Positions 40,540-47,589 of a stretch of 64,000 bases of DNA are shown here, piece by piece. The stretch spans positions 1 to 64,000 of the forward strand of contig NZ_JAUYZJ010000020.1 of NCBI RefSeq assembly GCF_030700285.1, written 5' to 3'. Positions within the stretch are counted from its first letter, which is position 1. Each line of letters begins with the position of its first letter. The stretch comes from Methylobacterium sp. NEAU K. Lineage in GTDB: Bacteria > Pseudomonadota > Alphaproteobacteria > Rhizobiales > Beijerinckiaceae. A program made the translations under genes and the position numbers. The notes beneath the pieces are model-generated. The model worked only from the letters and a program-made list of their open reading frames with translations, was not told the DNA's origin and did no database searches.

Positions 40540-41109
40540 TCAAGCGTCTGCGGGTTCGCGCGAGCGGCGAGTCCGGGTGACGCGGGCGGGCGGCTCCGGC
40601 AGCGGTGACCGGTCGGCCTCGTCCTCGCCCTCCTCGGCTTCCGGAACCTCGCCGTCCTCATCATCTCCGTCCTGCGCGATCACGCCGTCTTCGTCGGCGA
40701 TCGGCAGCTCGGGCTGATCCTTGTCGGCGAGCGCGTCGGCACGCTGGCCGAAGAAGACGCCCGGCTCGGCGAGCACGAGCACCGCAGGCTTCGTGATATC
40801 GTCGACCGACCCGGAGGCACCGACCTCAAGCTTGAGGCCGTCCTTGACCGTCCATTTGCCGGTCGAGACCACCAATTGGTCGAAGCCTTGATGGGCCACG
40901 ACCCTGATGGCTTCGCGCACGGTTCGGCCAGCCACGTCGTCGGCGCGGCCGATCATGGTCCGCTGTTCGTGCTCGGACATCTTGGTCCAGCACGGCATTT
41001 GGCGGCAGATGTTGTCGAGGATCCGGTCGCGGATATCGCCGCGCAAAGTCTCTATGCCGAGTTCAACGGCCGCTTCGGCTTGCGCAACTGCGTCTGTTGT
41101 GGCTTCCAT
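40540..41109 (-). CDS. Early phage protein with acidic C-terminal tail
   Basis: 189 aa from MEATTDAVAQAEAAVELGIE; GGAG precedes this ATG. Residues 20-115 form a compact domain (ILDNICRQMPCWTKMSEHEQ; AIRVVAHQGFDQLVVSTGKW; TVKDGLKLEVGASGSVDDIT), followed by an Asp/Glu tail ending in a short basic patch. An acidic tail on a small domain is reminiscent of ssDNA-binding or DNA-mimic proteins, but the family is not known to me. Confidence 0.5.
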   Translation of the reverse strand: MEATTDAVAQAEAAVELGIETLRGDIRDRILDNICRQMPCWTKMSEHEQRTMIGRADDVAGRTVREAIRVVAHQGFDQLVVSTGKWTVKDGLKLEVGASGSVDDITKPAVLVLAEPGVFFGQRADALADKDQPELPIADEDGVIAQDGDDEDGEVPEAEEGEDEADRSPLPEPPARVTRTRRSREPADA

Positions 41110-41149
41110 TGCTATCTCCATGGATGGGCACCACGCCCATTCTCTTCAG

Positions 41150-41186
41150 ACCGCCCGGCACCCGCTCCCACAGCAGGCCGGGCGGT
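41150..41186 (+). terminator. Plus-strand terminator-like hairpin
   Basis: Stem ACCGCCCGG/CCGGGCGGT followed on the plus strand by TTTTCGTTTCG. No plus-strand gene ends nearby, so it may stop antisense transcription into the leftward operon. Confidence 0.6.
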
Positions 41187-41199
41187 TTTCGTTTCGGGG

Positions 41200-41502
41200 T
41201 CACACCGCCGACTGCTGCTCGGCTGGCGCCTGCTGGATGCCGCTGGCCTGCGCTGCGGCCTCGGCGGTGGCGGCGGTGCTCACTGCAGCAGCAGCGACGG
41301 CCGGAGCCGCGCCCTCGATCGTCGAGAGGATGTCCGCGATGGACGTCGTGTCGGCCTGGACGTTCGTGCCGTGCACGGCCTCAAGGGCGGCGACCCGCGC
41401 GGCGAGCGCCGGGACCGTGTCGGTGATCGCCTTCAGCCCGTATGCGATCTGGGCCATGTCGCCGGCCATGCGCTTGATGAGGGTGGCGTCGTTCTCGGTC
41501 AT
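41200..41502 (-). CDS. Small helical phage protein, 100 aa
   Basis: MTENDATLIKRMAGDMAQIA, GLKAITDTVPALAARVAALE, then an Ala-rich low-complexity end. A coiled coil at about residues 20-45. No family recognised; part of the run of short leftward early genes. Confidence 0.5.
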   Translation of the reverse strand: MTENDATLIKRMAGDMAQIAYGLKAITDTVPALAARVAALEAVHGTNVQADTTSIADILSTIEGAAPAVAAAAVSTAATAEAAAQASGIQQAPAEQQSAV

Positions 41503-41555
41503 GCTCGGATCCTTCAGCAGGGTATCGAGGGCGGCTCTCAGGCGACGGACGGCGC

Positions 41556-41825
41556 CTAAGAGCCGGGTTGCAAAGGGGCAGCGGCCCCCGTGCTGGTGGA
41601 CGCTGGCTCGGGGATCCCGAGCGCAGCGCGAAGGGTGGCTATCTCGGCGCTGATCGCGTCGCGCTCGGACCGCGCGGTGAGCAGCTCCTCGCGGATCGGC
41701 TGCACGGCAGTTTCGATCTCGACGTCGACGTGCGCCTCGATGGCGTTGACAGCGCTGCTCGCGCCGGCGAGCGACGAGCCGCGGATCGAGGACAAGAAGT
41801 GCAGGACGGGCGTGAGCAGACGCAT
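41556..41825 (-). CDS. Small coiled-coil protein, 89 aa
   Basis: MRLLTPVLHFLSSIRGSSLA then a helix EIETAVQPIREELLTARSER into ISAEIATLRAALGIP with heptad spacing. AGGAGAG lies five bases before the ATG. No family recognised. Confidence 0.5.
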   Translation of the reverse strand: MRLLTPVLHFLSSIRGSSLAGASSAVNAIEAHVDVEIETAVQPIREELLTARSERDAISAEIATLRAALGIPEPASTSTGAAAPLQPGS

Positions 41826-41846
41826 GGTCTCTCCTGGGTCTGGAGG

Positions 41847-42146
41847 TCAGAGGTGAGGGCGGTTGCCCGGCAGGCGCGGGTCGCGGCCGTCGCGGCGGGG
41901 CACGAGCGGCGCCTCGACGACGGGCGAACGTTCGCCGAGCGGAGCGTGGAACTGCTGCTGCGCGGGCGCCGAGGTGGCCGTCTTCTCGGCGAGCATCTCT
42001 GCCATCCGCTCGGCCCACACGAGCAGCGTGATCAGCCCGTTCCGAACCAGCACGTTCGCCGTGGTCGTCGGAACGTGCTTCTCGACGCCCTGGCGCAGGA
42101 CGCTGAGATGCTGGGGTAGGGAGATGACGAAGGCGCCGTCGGACAT
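41847..42146 (-). CDS. Small phage protein, 99 aa
   Basis: MSDGAFVISLPQHLSVLRQG, then VRNGLITLLVWAERMAEMLA and a Pro/Arg tail (APLVPRRDGRDPRLPGNRPH). The start is three bases from the stop of the Gp49-family gene. Unknown function. Confidence 0.5.
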   Translation of the reverse strand: MSDGAFVISLPQHLSVLRQGVEKHVPTTTANVLVRNGLITLLVWAERMAEMLAEKTATSAPAQQQFHAPLGERSPVVEAPLVPRRDGRDPRLPGNRPHL

Positions 42147-42148
42147 GG

Positions 42149-42454
42149 TCACGCCGCCGCCAGCCGCTCGCGGAGCAGGTAGCCTTCCAGCTCCCAAATT
42201 CGCTCGCGGGCATTTCGGTGCGCGATCTGCTCGCCGATGCTCGGATCGAAGTTCTCGGGCGAGGCAGCCGCGCTGGTGCCGGTGACGATGAAGCCGTTGC
42301 GCAGCGTGAGCGCGCAGACGGTCAGGGTCGTGCCCGGGAACACGTGGTAGGCCGCGCTCACGATGCGGCTGTCGATGTGATCGGGCGTCAGGCGGGGCGC
42401 GTTGAGCCCCTTTGCCTGCAGCTCGTCTTCCAGCTTGGTCTCGTCGCTCGACAT
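42149..42454 (-). CDS. Phage Gp49 / Sf6 gene 66 family protein
   Basis: 101 aa. FPGTTLTVCALTLRNGFIVT, GTSAAASPENFDPSIGEQIA and NARERIWELEGYLLRERLAA match the small N4-Gp49/Sf6-gp66 family found in many phages. Its function is not established. The start MSSDETKLEDELQAKGL at 42454 gives the usual family length. Confidence 0.75.
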   Translation of the reverse strand: MSSDETKLEDELQAKGLNAPRLTPDHIDSRIVSAAYHVFPGTTLTVCALTLRNGFIVTGTSAAASPENFDPSIGEQIAHRNARERIWELEGYLLRERLAAA

Positions 42455-42456
42455 GT

Positions 42457-42933
42457 TCACTCCCCCTCGCTCGCGGCCCGCCACAGCGGCAGGTCCGTCA
42501 GGTCCGCCGAAGCCCGCAGGCTCGGCACACACGGTGCAGCATCCGGCCCGACCAGTGCGGGTGCGGGCGACCGTCCTGCACGGCGCGCAGCCGTTCCTTC
42601 AGGCGTGCGGCCTGCCGCGCGAAGAACAGCCTCACCCGCAACCACCGCAGGGTGAGCAGTCCCGGCGACGGCGGAGGTGAGCTGGACTTCATGAGCGAGC
42701 CTCCTGAGTTGCCGCTCTCGTTCGGCGGCGTGGGCGGCCTCGATCCGAGCCAGGATGTGCGAGGCGATTTCCTTGGGCGGCCGGTACCGGAGCGCCCACA
42801 GCTTCCCGAATGGGACTGCCGCGCGCGTCGCGATCCGGCGCATGGCGTTGGCCGTGTCGCCGGGACCGCGCGTCTCGAAGCGCAGCAGATCGTCGAAGGC
42901 GGTGCGCGCCCTCATCACGTCAGCGTTCGACAT
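42457..42933 (-). CDS. First gene of the leftward early operon, 158 aa
   Basis: Starts MSNADVMRARTAFDDLLRFE; RIATRAAVPFGKLWALRYRP with PPKEIASHILARIEAAHAAE suggests a helical DNA-binding-like N-terminal half, followed by a less ordered Ala/Arg-rich part. The ATG lies inside a palindrome (42933-42949), so initiation is probably regulated. No family recognised. Confidence 0.55.
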   Translation of the reverse strand: MSNADVMRARTAFDDLLRFETRGPGDTANAMRRIATRAAVPFGKLWALRYRPPKEIASHILARIEAAHAAERERQLRRLAHEVQLTSAVAGTAHPAVVAGEAVLRAAGRTPEGTAARRAGRSPAPALVGPDAAPCVPSLRASADLTDLPLWRAASEGE

Positions 42934-42949
42934 TTGCGATTTCCGCAAA
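42933..42949. promoter_or_regulatory. Palindromic operator-like site 1
   Basis: TTTGCG-ATTTC-CGCAAA, covering the start of the 42933 gene. It shares half-sites with site 2. Confidence 0.5.
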
Positions 42950-42954
42950 GACCT

Positions 42955-42970
42955 TTTGCACATGGGCAAA
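42955..42970. promoter_or_regulatory. Palindromic operator-like site 2
   Basis: TTTGC-ACATGG-GCAAA; its centre is about 21 bases from that of site 1, i.e. two helical turns, as expected for cooperative binding of a dimeric regulator. The motif differs from the repressor operators at 45.46 and 46.58 kb. Confidence 0.45.
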
Positions 42971-43002
42971 TCCGTCCGTGGTTACTTTCGACCACGGACG
43001 GA
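42971..43002. repeat. Perfect 12-bp inverted repeat
   Basis: TCCGTCCGTGGT-TACTTTCG-ACCACGGACGGA, adjoining operator-like site 2. No T-run, so it is a control site or RNA hairpin more than a simple terminator. Confidence 0.65.
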
Positions 43003-43012
43003 GGGAGCCGAC

Positions 43013-43300
43013 ATGCAGAGGGAGTGCTTGAGGGTACGCACGGCACACAGCGCGACCGCCAGCTTGCAGGCAGGGACGGGCGCGCAGGGAGAGGGACGAC
43101 CCGGCCGAGGGTCCGAGATTGCGATGGTCTCGGCCGGATCGCTCGCTGGCGGGAGGCGTGAGCCTGCGACCGCTGCGATGGGGAATGAGGGACGCCTGCC
43201 CGCCGTTGTCGAAACGGAGGAAAAGGTGCGGGCAGGCGATCGGCCGGTGAAGCCCGACACGATGGGAGAAAGCTGTGCGCAAGTCAGCAATCGTTGGTAA
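43013..43300 (+). CDS. Doubtful plus-strand gene, 95 aa
   Basis: MQRECLRVRTAHSATASLQA and onward, preceded by a strong GGAGGGAG. Composition is rich in Gly, Arg and Glu with no visible domain. Only the ribosome site and the position divergent to the leftward operon support it. If it is not a gene, 43001-43379 is an unassigned regulatory or non-coding stretch. Confidence 0.25.
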   Translation: MQRECLRVRTAHSATASLQAGTGAQGEGRPGRGSEIAMVSAGSLAGGRREPATAAMGNEGRLPAVVETEEKVRAGDRPVKPDTMGESCAQVSNRW

Positions 43301-43379
43301 CGACGAAGCCTTGCCGAGCGCGATACTGTCCTCCGGGACGAGAACTGCGGGGCGAGCCATGTGCACGCACATCGACATT

Positions 43380-43889
43380 TCAGGCACGCCTCTTCAGACG
43401 CGCCAAGCCACGGCCAACGCGCTCGCGAAGCGAGGCGGCGTTGTCCTGGCCGACAACGACAACCACCGCAGGATTGGGCAGACGGTCGGCCGCCACCGCC
43501 TCGACCGGCACGAAGCTGAGACCACGATCCATGGCCTCCGCCATGCGGATGAGGTCGGCGAACCGCGAGCGGTGGCGCAGGATCGCCATCAATTCGGCGT
43601 CCTGGGCTTCGGCCTGGAGGTGCTGCGCGGCGTATTCCAGGTCGAGTGCCTGCTGCGCCGTCTCGGCAGCCGCGCCGGTGTCCGGGTGTTCGCCGCGCTC
43701 AACCTCGACGGCGAGACGCGCCGCTAGGATCGCGAACGCAGCCGCCGCGCGGCGGCAGGAACAACCGAGGGCGAGCAAGTTCTTGGCGTCGGTCACGGTG
43801 GGCTCCAGGCAGGAGACCGCCACCGAGGCCATTGCCTCGACGCTGGCAGCGGCATGGGCACGCGGCGAAAGGCGAGGGGCGGCGCTCAC
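43380..43889 (-). CDS. Hypothetical protein, 169 aa, Ala-rich helical
   Basis: GTG start overlapping the upstream stop (GTGA). Blocks: AKNLLALGCSCRRAAAAFAI, LDLEYAAQHLQAEAQDAELM, HRSRFADLIRMAEAMDRGLS and the basic end RERVGRGLARLKRRA. Long helices with a basic C-terminus. No family recognised. First of four coupled leftward genes counted from the distal end (43380-44528). Confidence 0.5.
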   Translation of the reverse strand: MSAAPRLSPRAHAAASVEAMASVAVSCLEPTVTDAKNLLALGCSCRRAAAAFAILAARLAVEVERGEHPDTGAAAETAQQALDLEYAAQHLQAEAQDAELMAILRHRSRFADLIRMAEAMDRGLSFVPVEAVAADRLPNPAVVVVVGQDNAASLRERVGRGLARLKRRA

Positions 43890-44047
43890 TGGAGCGCTCC
43901 GCAGACGATCAGCCCGGCGCCGACAGCGAGGCCGACGTGGCTTGCGCGGCGGATCAGGGCTTCACCAGCACCACCAGAGATCAGGGCGCGCCCGAAGGTG
44001 CAGCTCACGACGATCCATGCGCCGAGGAGGAGGGATGCGAGACCCAT
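43886..44047 (-). CDS. Two-helix membrane micro-protein, 53 aa
   Basis: MGLASLLLGAWIVVSCTFGR, then a short loop and a second hydrophobic segment HVGLAVGAGLIVCGALQ. Start overlaps the lipoprotein gene stop (TGATG). Unknown function. Confidence 0.5.
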   Translation of the reverse strand: MGLASLLLGAWIVVSCTFGRALISGGAGEALIRRASHVGLAVGAGLIVCGALQ

Positions 44048-44322
44048 CAGTGCCGGCCCTCCACATCGGGGAGCAGCCGCGCGTCCTCGGTCGCCTCGTC
44101 GACGCTGCACATCGTGCCGGCGACCGGCGTCCCATCCTCGCGCGTGGCCCGGAACTGCACCGCGAAGGGCTCGCCCCAGCCACAGGGCCGGCCGAATACC
44201 GGCGCTCGCTCGACGGCGATGCCGTGAAAGCCAAGGTCCTTCAGCGTCGAGCGGGCGGCGACCTCGTCGGCCTCGCAGGAGGCCAGAGCGAGTGTGACGA
44301 GAAGGGTGAGGGCGCAGCGCAT
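44047..44322 (-). CDS. Small phage lipoprotein, 91 aa
   Basis: Signal MRCALTLLVTLALASC with lipobox LASC predicts lipidation at Cys16. The mature part TLKDLGFHGIAVERAPVFGR, then CGWGEPFAVQFRATREDGTP and TMCSVDEATEDARLLPD, resembles small phage-encoded envelope proteins with a Lys-Asp-x-Gly-Phe start and two Cys. Superinfection exclusion is a known role for some such lipoproteins, but that is speculation here. Confidence 0.6.
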   Translation of the reverse strand: MRCALTLLVTLALASCEADEVAARSTLKDLGFHGIAVERAPVFGRPCGWGEPFAVQFRATREDGTPVAGTMCSVDEATEDARLLPDVEGRH

Positions 44323-44528
44323 CAGGCCATGCCCTGTTCGGCCGGCCGGATGAGCGTGAGCCGGGAAGCGAGCACAGCGAAAAGCGCGTCGCGCTTGTCG
44401 TCCGGCGTGCTCCAATACACGCTCATCAGCGCGTTCAGACGCTCTGTCGGCGACCCGCTCGCCAGCGCTTCCCGCACTCGAAGTTCAGCAGCGGCCATGT
44501 CGGCCGCAGATTGAGGCTGCTCAGACAT
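44322..44528 (-). CDS. Small helical protein, 68 aa
   Basis: MSEQPQSAADMAAAELRVRE and RLNALMSVYWSTPDDKRDAL. Its ATG overlaps, on the opposite strand, the ATG of the DUF4145 gene (CATG at 44526-44529). AAGG lies five bases upstream. Unknown function. Confidence 0.5.
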   Translation of the reverse strand: MSEQPQSAADMAAAELRVREALASGSPTERLNALMSVYWSTPDDKRDALFAVLASRLTLIRPAEQGMA

Positions 44529-45174
44529 GGCTACCTTCGCAAGTGTTTGCCCCCACTGCGAGACGAAGATCGCAATGGAAATTCTTGGGATCAGCCGAAC
44601 ACGACACGGACCGGAAGCCTTGTTCGTGTTCTGCACGGCATGCGGGATGCCAAGCGTAGCGCTCGTAATGTCGATGACGGACAACTTGTCTACTTTCGCG
44701 CTGCACGGCGGCTCGCAGGCGATCAACAACAAGTGCCAGAACCTCGGAATGACCTATCCACCGAGCGCGGTCAGCTCGGCCCCCGATCACGTTCCGGAGA
44801 AAGTTGCGCGGGTCTACGTCCAGGCCGAGGAGGCCGAGAAACGAAATCACCTCGACACGGCTGCAATGGGTTATCGCAAAACCATCGACATCGGGCTGAA
44901 GGCTTTCGCGCCGGACGTGAGGGGCGATTTCGGCCCGCGTATCAACAAGCTTGCCGAAGATGGTAAGCTTCCGCCGGCTCTCAAGGATTGGTGCCACCAA
45001 GTACGGCTTCTGGGAAATGAGGGAACGCACGAGCTGGACGAGCCAGCAGCCGAGGACGTGGCAGATCTTGCCGGGTTCACGCAGTCCGTTCTCGAATACC
45101 TCTTTACGATGCCGAAACGCGTCGAGGACCGGAAAGCTGCCGCCGCCGCCGCCGCCGCCAAGGCCAAGCGCTAA
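44527..45174 (+). CDS. DUF4145-domain protein with N-terminal zinc ribbon
   Basis: 215 aa. Two Cys pairs (SVCPHCETK, FCTACGMP) form a likely zinc ribbon in residues 8-41. The DUF4145 region follows: AMGYRKTIDIGLKAFAPDVR, then LAEDGKLPPALKDWCHQVRL with LGNEGTHELDEP. DUF4145 is found alone and fused to nucleases in restriction and defence contexts; biochemical role unknown. Divergent from the leftward accessory genes and next to the immunity region, so it may be expressed in the lysogen. Confidence 0.75.
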   Translation: MATFASVCPHCETKIAMEILGISRTRHGPEALFVFCTACGMPSVALVMSMTDNLSTFALHGGSQAINNKCQNLGMTYPPSAVSSAPDHVPEKVARVYVQAEEAEKRNHLDTAAMGYRKTIDIGLKAFAPDVRGDFGPRINKLAEDGKLPPALKDWCHQVRLLGNEGTHELDEPAAEDVADLAGFTQSVLEYLFTMPKRVEDRKAAAAAAAAKAKR

Positions 45175-45191
45175 GCTGTGATCGGCGCCCA

Positions 45192-45434
45192 TCACGCGGC
45201 CGCTCCCTCGACGGGAACACCGTTCTCGCCGGGGATCCGGAAGAACTCGGGGCAGAGAAGGCGTCGGCTGATGCCGCACGCCTTCTCGATCCGCACGGCG
45301 AGGTTGGGTGAACATCGCCCGACCTGCTTCGCCTTGTTGATGGCCGCTTGAGAGACCCCGCAGGCCTTCGCCAGCTTGGCTTCCGATCCGCGGTCTCGGA
45401 TCGCGGCTTCGATGAGGGGGCGAACGTCCGACAT
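45192..45434 (-). CDS. Cro-like helix-turn-helix regulator
   Basis: 80 aa. HTH at about residues 18-40 (EAKLAKACGVSQAAINKAKQ), as in YdaS/Cro-type proteins, and a short C-terminus. It is transcribed away from the repressor, with the operator 45455-45477 just upstream of its start. In lambdoid switches the gene in this position opposes the repressor; that role is inferred. Confidence 0.7.
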   Translation of the reverse strand: MSDVRPLIEAAIRDRGSEAKLAKACGVSQAAINKAKQVGRCSPNLAVRIEKACGISRRLLCPEFFRIPGENGVPVEGAAA

Positions 45435-45454
45435 GGCGCGGAATATGATCGGTT

Positions 45455-45477
45455 TGGTTGTTGGTTGTCAACAACCA
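45455..45477. promoter_or_regulatory. Repressor operator, left (23 bp)
   Basis: TGGTTGT-TGGTTGT-CA-ACAACCA: a 7-bp palindrome plus a third direct half-site. The inverse of 46574-46596 with a single mismatch. It lies between the divergent starts of the Cro-like and repressor genes. Confidence 0.7.
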
Positions 45478-45495
45478 GAAAAACCGAGCGGTTCC

Positions 45496-45509
45496 ACAAC
45501 CAAAGTTGT
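45496..45509. promoter_or_regulatory. Additional weak operator half-sites
   Basis: ACAAC-CAAA-GTTGT, the same half-site in outward arrangement, nine bases before the repressor start. Confidence 0.45.
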
Positions 45510-45517
45510 AGCTTGCA

Positions 45518-46207
45518 ATGATGACGTGGCACGATCGGATCCGAGAGGCGCGCGAGGCCAAGGGCCTAGGGCAGAAGGCCCTCGGCAACCTTGTCGGCGT
45601 GTCTCAGGCCGCCATCGGCAAAATCGAGAACCACAAGGTTCAGACAACCGAGATCCTGGGCAAGCTGTGCGAGGCCCTCGGCATTGATCCGGCTACGATG
45701 CCGGAAGAGGCTTTCGGGAACGCGAGGCCGCCGCAAAGGCGAGCGCCACAGCCAGCAATCGCGCTGCCGGAATACGCGCGCGATCCGGCTTACTGGGCTG
45801 CTGCCGCTGGTCTTGTCGGAGACGTGCCGCTCTATGCGTCGGCCGAAGGCGGGGAGGGCTCTCTAATCATTGAGCGCGAGCCGATCGGCAGCGTACCTCG
45901 CCCACCTTCGCTGCAAGGTGTTCGCGACGGTTACGCGCTTTATCTGACTGGCGAGTCGATGGTGCCTGAGTTCGAGCCGGGAGATACCCTGTTCGTGAAC
46001 CCGCGATTGCCAGTTTTATCCGACACATCGTGCGCGTTCTTCAGCTCCAAAGCAGAGGAACCGCTTGCTCTGGTCAAGCGGTTCCTCGGGGCTACTGATA
46101 CGACCTGGCGAGTGCGGCAGTTTAATCCTGCGGAGGAATTCTTGCTAGACCGCCAGGAGTGGTCGGTGCGCCACCGGATCGTGTCCAAAAATTTCCGCAA
46201 GGGCTAG
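45518..46207 (+). CDS. CI/LexA-like phage repressor (HTH + S24 peptidase)
   Basis: 229 aa. XRE-type HTH at residues 18-40 (GQKALGNLVGVSQAAIGKIE). The C-terminal S24 domain has the nucleophile Ser147 (LTGESMVPEF) and general base Lys187 (LALVKRFL); a linker VPLYASAEGGEG at about 103-114 is where self-cleavage would be expected, though the usual Ala-Gly pair is not obvious. It maintains lysogeny and is inactivated by RecA during SOS, as known for this family. ATG at 45521 is an alternative start. Operators flank it on both sides. Confidence 0.88.
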   Translation: MMTWHDRIREAREAKGLGQKALGNLVGVSQAAIGKIENHKVQTTEILGKLCEALGIDPATMPEEAFGNARPPQRRAPQPAIALPEYARDPAYWAAAAGLVGDVPLYASAEGGEGSLIIEREPIGSVPRPPSLQGVRDGYALYLTGESMVPEFEPGDTLFVNPRLPVLSDTSCAFFSSKAEEPLALVKRFLGATDTTWRVRQFNPAEEFLLDRQEWSVRHRIVSKNFRKG

Positions 46208-46461
46208 AACGGCAAATCGTCGTCTGGCATCTCGCCGTAGCTGCACACGACCTCAGGCTCTTCAAATTCGCCGGTCTCCGGATTCCCGGTGCGCGCCAAG
46301 ACAACCACGGCTGATTTCCGCTCCGACATACGCTCGGCCATTCGAAGCGCTAGGCCCTTCGTTCCCGCCTCCAGGGGCAGATCCATTCGGATGCCCCGAC
46401 GATCGCGCGTAAAACCCTGCACCACATAGTACGTTTTCTGGCCGGCTGGCTCAGGCTTCAT
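46204..46461 (-). CDS. Small phage protein convergent with the repressor, 85 aa
   Basis: MKPEPAGQKTYYVVQGFTRD, then LEAGTKGLALRMAERMSERK and EVVCSYGEMPDDDLPF. The stop overlaps the repressor stop by four bases, tail to tail. Beta-alpha layout, soluble; a conserved-looking early protein with no assigned function. The acidic end EMPDDDLPF resembles ssDNA-binding-protein tail tips (DDDLPF versus DDDIPF), a possible interaction tag. Confidence 0.6.
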   Translation of the reverse strand: MKPEPAGQKTYYVVQGFTRDRRGIRMDLPLEAGTKGLALRMAERMSERKSAVVVLARTGNPETGEFEEPEVVCSYGEMPDDDLPF

Positions 46462-46573
46462 CGCTTCCTCCGGTTGTCCCGGGATCAGATGTTCTGTTTA
46501 TGTTCTAGTCGGAGTCAACGTCGGTTTTCGGCCTGGCCCTGTGGACAACAACCAAACACCGCGCTTGGTAGCG

Positions 46574-46596
46574 TGGTAGTTGACAACCAACAACCA
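46574..46596. promoter_or_regulatory. Repressor operator, right (23 bp)
   Basis: TGGTAGT-TG-ACAACCA-ACAACCA, the inverted copy of 45455-45477 with one mismatch. A further ACAACCA lies at 46548-46554. It controls the rightward early operon starting at 46646. Confidence 0.7.
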
Positions 46597-46645
46597 CGGT
46601 TATACCGTCCCTCCATCGCCTCCCGACGAGCCGATGGAGCCCCAG

Positions 46646-46807
46646 ATGCTCACCGCCTACCTCGACAATCTCCAGGACGCTTCGGCCACGGTGGTGGTCG
46701 CACACTGCCTGCTTGCCTCTCTCACCATCGGCGTCGCCCCGTTCGTGCTGGCGTTCATCGTCCAGCACGTGGCCGCCGTCTGCGCCTCTCAGCAGGGAGG
46801 CCGCTGA
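46646..46807 (+). CDS. Small membrane protein, first gene of the rightward operon
   Basis: 53 aa from MLTAYLDNLQDASATVVVAH with GGAG six bases upstream (an ATG 12 bases earlier is in the same frame). One long hydrophobic segment CLLASLTIGVAPFVLAFIVQ. Its place right after the operator recalls small regulatory or exclusion proteins; function unknown. Confidence 0.5.
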   Translation: MLTAYLDNLQDASATVVVAHCLLASLTIGVAPFVLAFIVQHVAAVCASQQGGR

Positions 46808-46808
46808 C

Positions 46809-47054
46809 ATGGCCGGCAAGCCCGCGACTGCCGTGGACGTCCGTATCGGCGAGCGCATCAGCGCCGCCCGGATCCGCGCTCGCCTCACCCAGCGCACGGT
46901 CGCGGCAGCGATCGGCATCTCGACCGCCCAGCTCCAGAAGTACGAGAAGGGCACGAACCGCATCATCGCCATCGCGCTGAGCATCGTCGCCCAGCAGACC
47001 GGAACGCCAATCGAATACTTCTTCGACGGCGCGCACGAAGCGAAGGCCGCCTGA
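46809..47054 (+). CDS. XRE-family HTH regulator, 81 aa
   Basis: HTH: GERISAARIRARLTQRTVAA, then AIGISTAQLQKYEKGTNRII with a C-terminal helix (GTPIEYFFDGAHE). All landmarks of the HTH_3/XRE family are there. As an early rightward regulator it could act like CII or Cro, tuning the switch to lytic growth. Confidence 0.75.
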   Translation: MAGKPATAVDVRIGERISAARIRARLTQRTVAAAIGISTAQLQKYEKGTNRIIAIALSIVAQQTGTPIEYFFDGAHEAKAA

Positions 47055-47056
47055 CC

Positions 47057-47368
47057 ATGGCCTCGCAGCACCTCTGCTGGGTCCCGGACCCGCGCGATCC
47101 CGACGCTGACGAGTGCCTATGCGCTCGATTCACGGTCTCGCGCTTCGGTACGCACCCGCATGGCTACGCCGAGCACTTCGACCCGGGCTCCGGCCCGGAG
47201 TTCGAGATCACCTCCGTCGTCACCGAGCGCCACGAGCTCGTCGAGCTGACCGATGAGCAGCACGAGGCTGTCGAGGTCGCGATCCTGGACCGCTTCAGCT
47301 TCCTTGAAGCGAAGCGTGAGGAGCGCGAGCGAGTCGCATATTACTGGCGCGACGAGGAGGCAGCCTGA
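47057..47368 (+). CDS. Early hypothetical protein, 103 aa
   Basis: MASQHLCWVPDPRDPDADEC, DPGSGPEFEITSVVTERHEL, then a helix EEREERVAYYWRD-like at the end (KREERERVAYYWRDEEAA). Two bases separate it from the regulator gene. Acidic, soluble, no family recognised. Confidence 0.55.
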   Translation: MASQHLCWVPDPRDPDADECLCARFTVSRFGTHPHGYAEHFDPGSGPEFEITSVVTERHELVELTDEQHEAVEVAILDRFSFLEAKREERERVAYYWRDEEAA

Positions 47369-47370
47369 TC

Positions 47371-47589
47371 ATGGCGACCCTCGCTCTCCCCGCCGGCTAC
47401 ACGATCAGCGGCACCCGCGCCGGCTATGCCCTGCGCAGCCCCTACGGCCCCCTCGGCGACGACTTCGATTGCTGGGCCGAAGCCTGTTTCGCCGCCCAGG
47501 ACCACGCCGAATCCCTCGCGCTGGAGGCCGCCGACGAGCTGGCCGCCATCGCGGATTTCGAAGCCGACCAGTTTCGCGAGGCCGCGTGA
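47371..47589 (+). CDS. Early hypothetical protein, 72 aa
   Basis: MATLALPAGYTISGTRAGYA, then SPYGPLGDDFDCWAEACFAA and an acidic helix (LEAADELAAIADFEADQFRE). The stop overlaps the next ATG (TGATG). No family recognised. Confidence 0.5.
   Translation: MATLALPAGYTISGTRAGYALRSPYGPLGDDFDCWAEACFAAQDHAESLALEAADELAAIADFEADQFREAA

Noticed and set aside
42982..43290. Minus-strand frame of 102 codons between 42982 and 43290
   Set aside because: No ribosome site, Ser/Pro/Arg-rich shadow composition, and it runs through the 12-bp inverted repeat.
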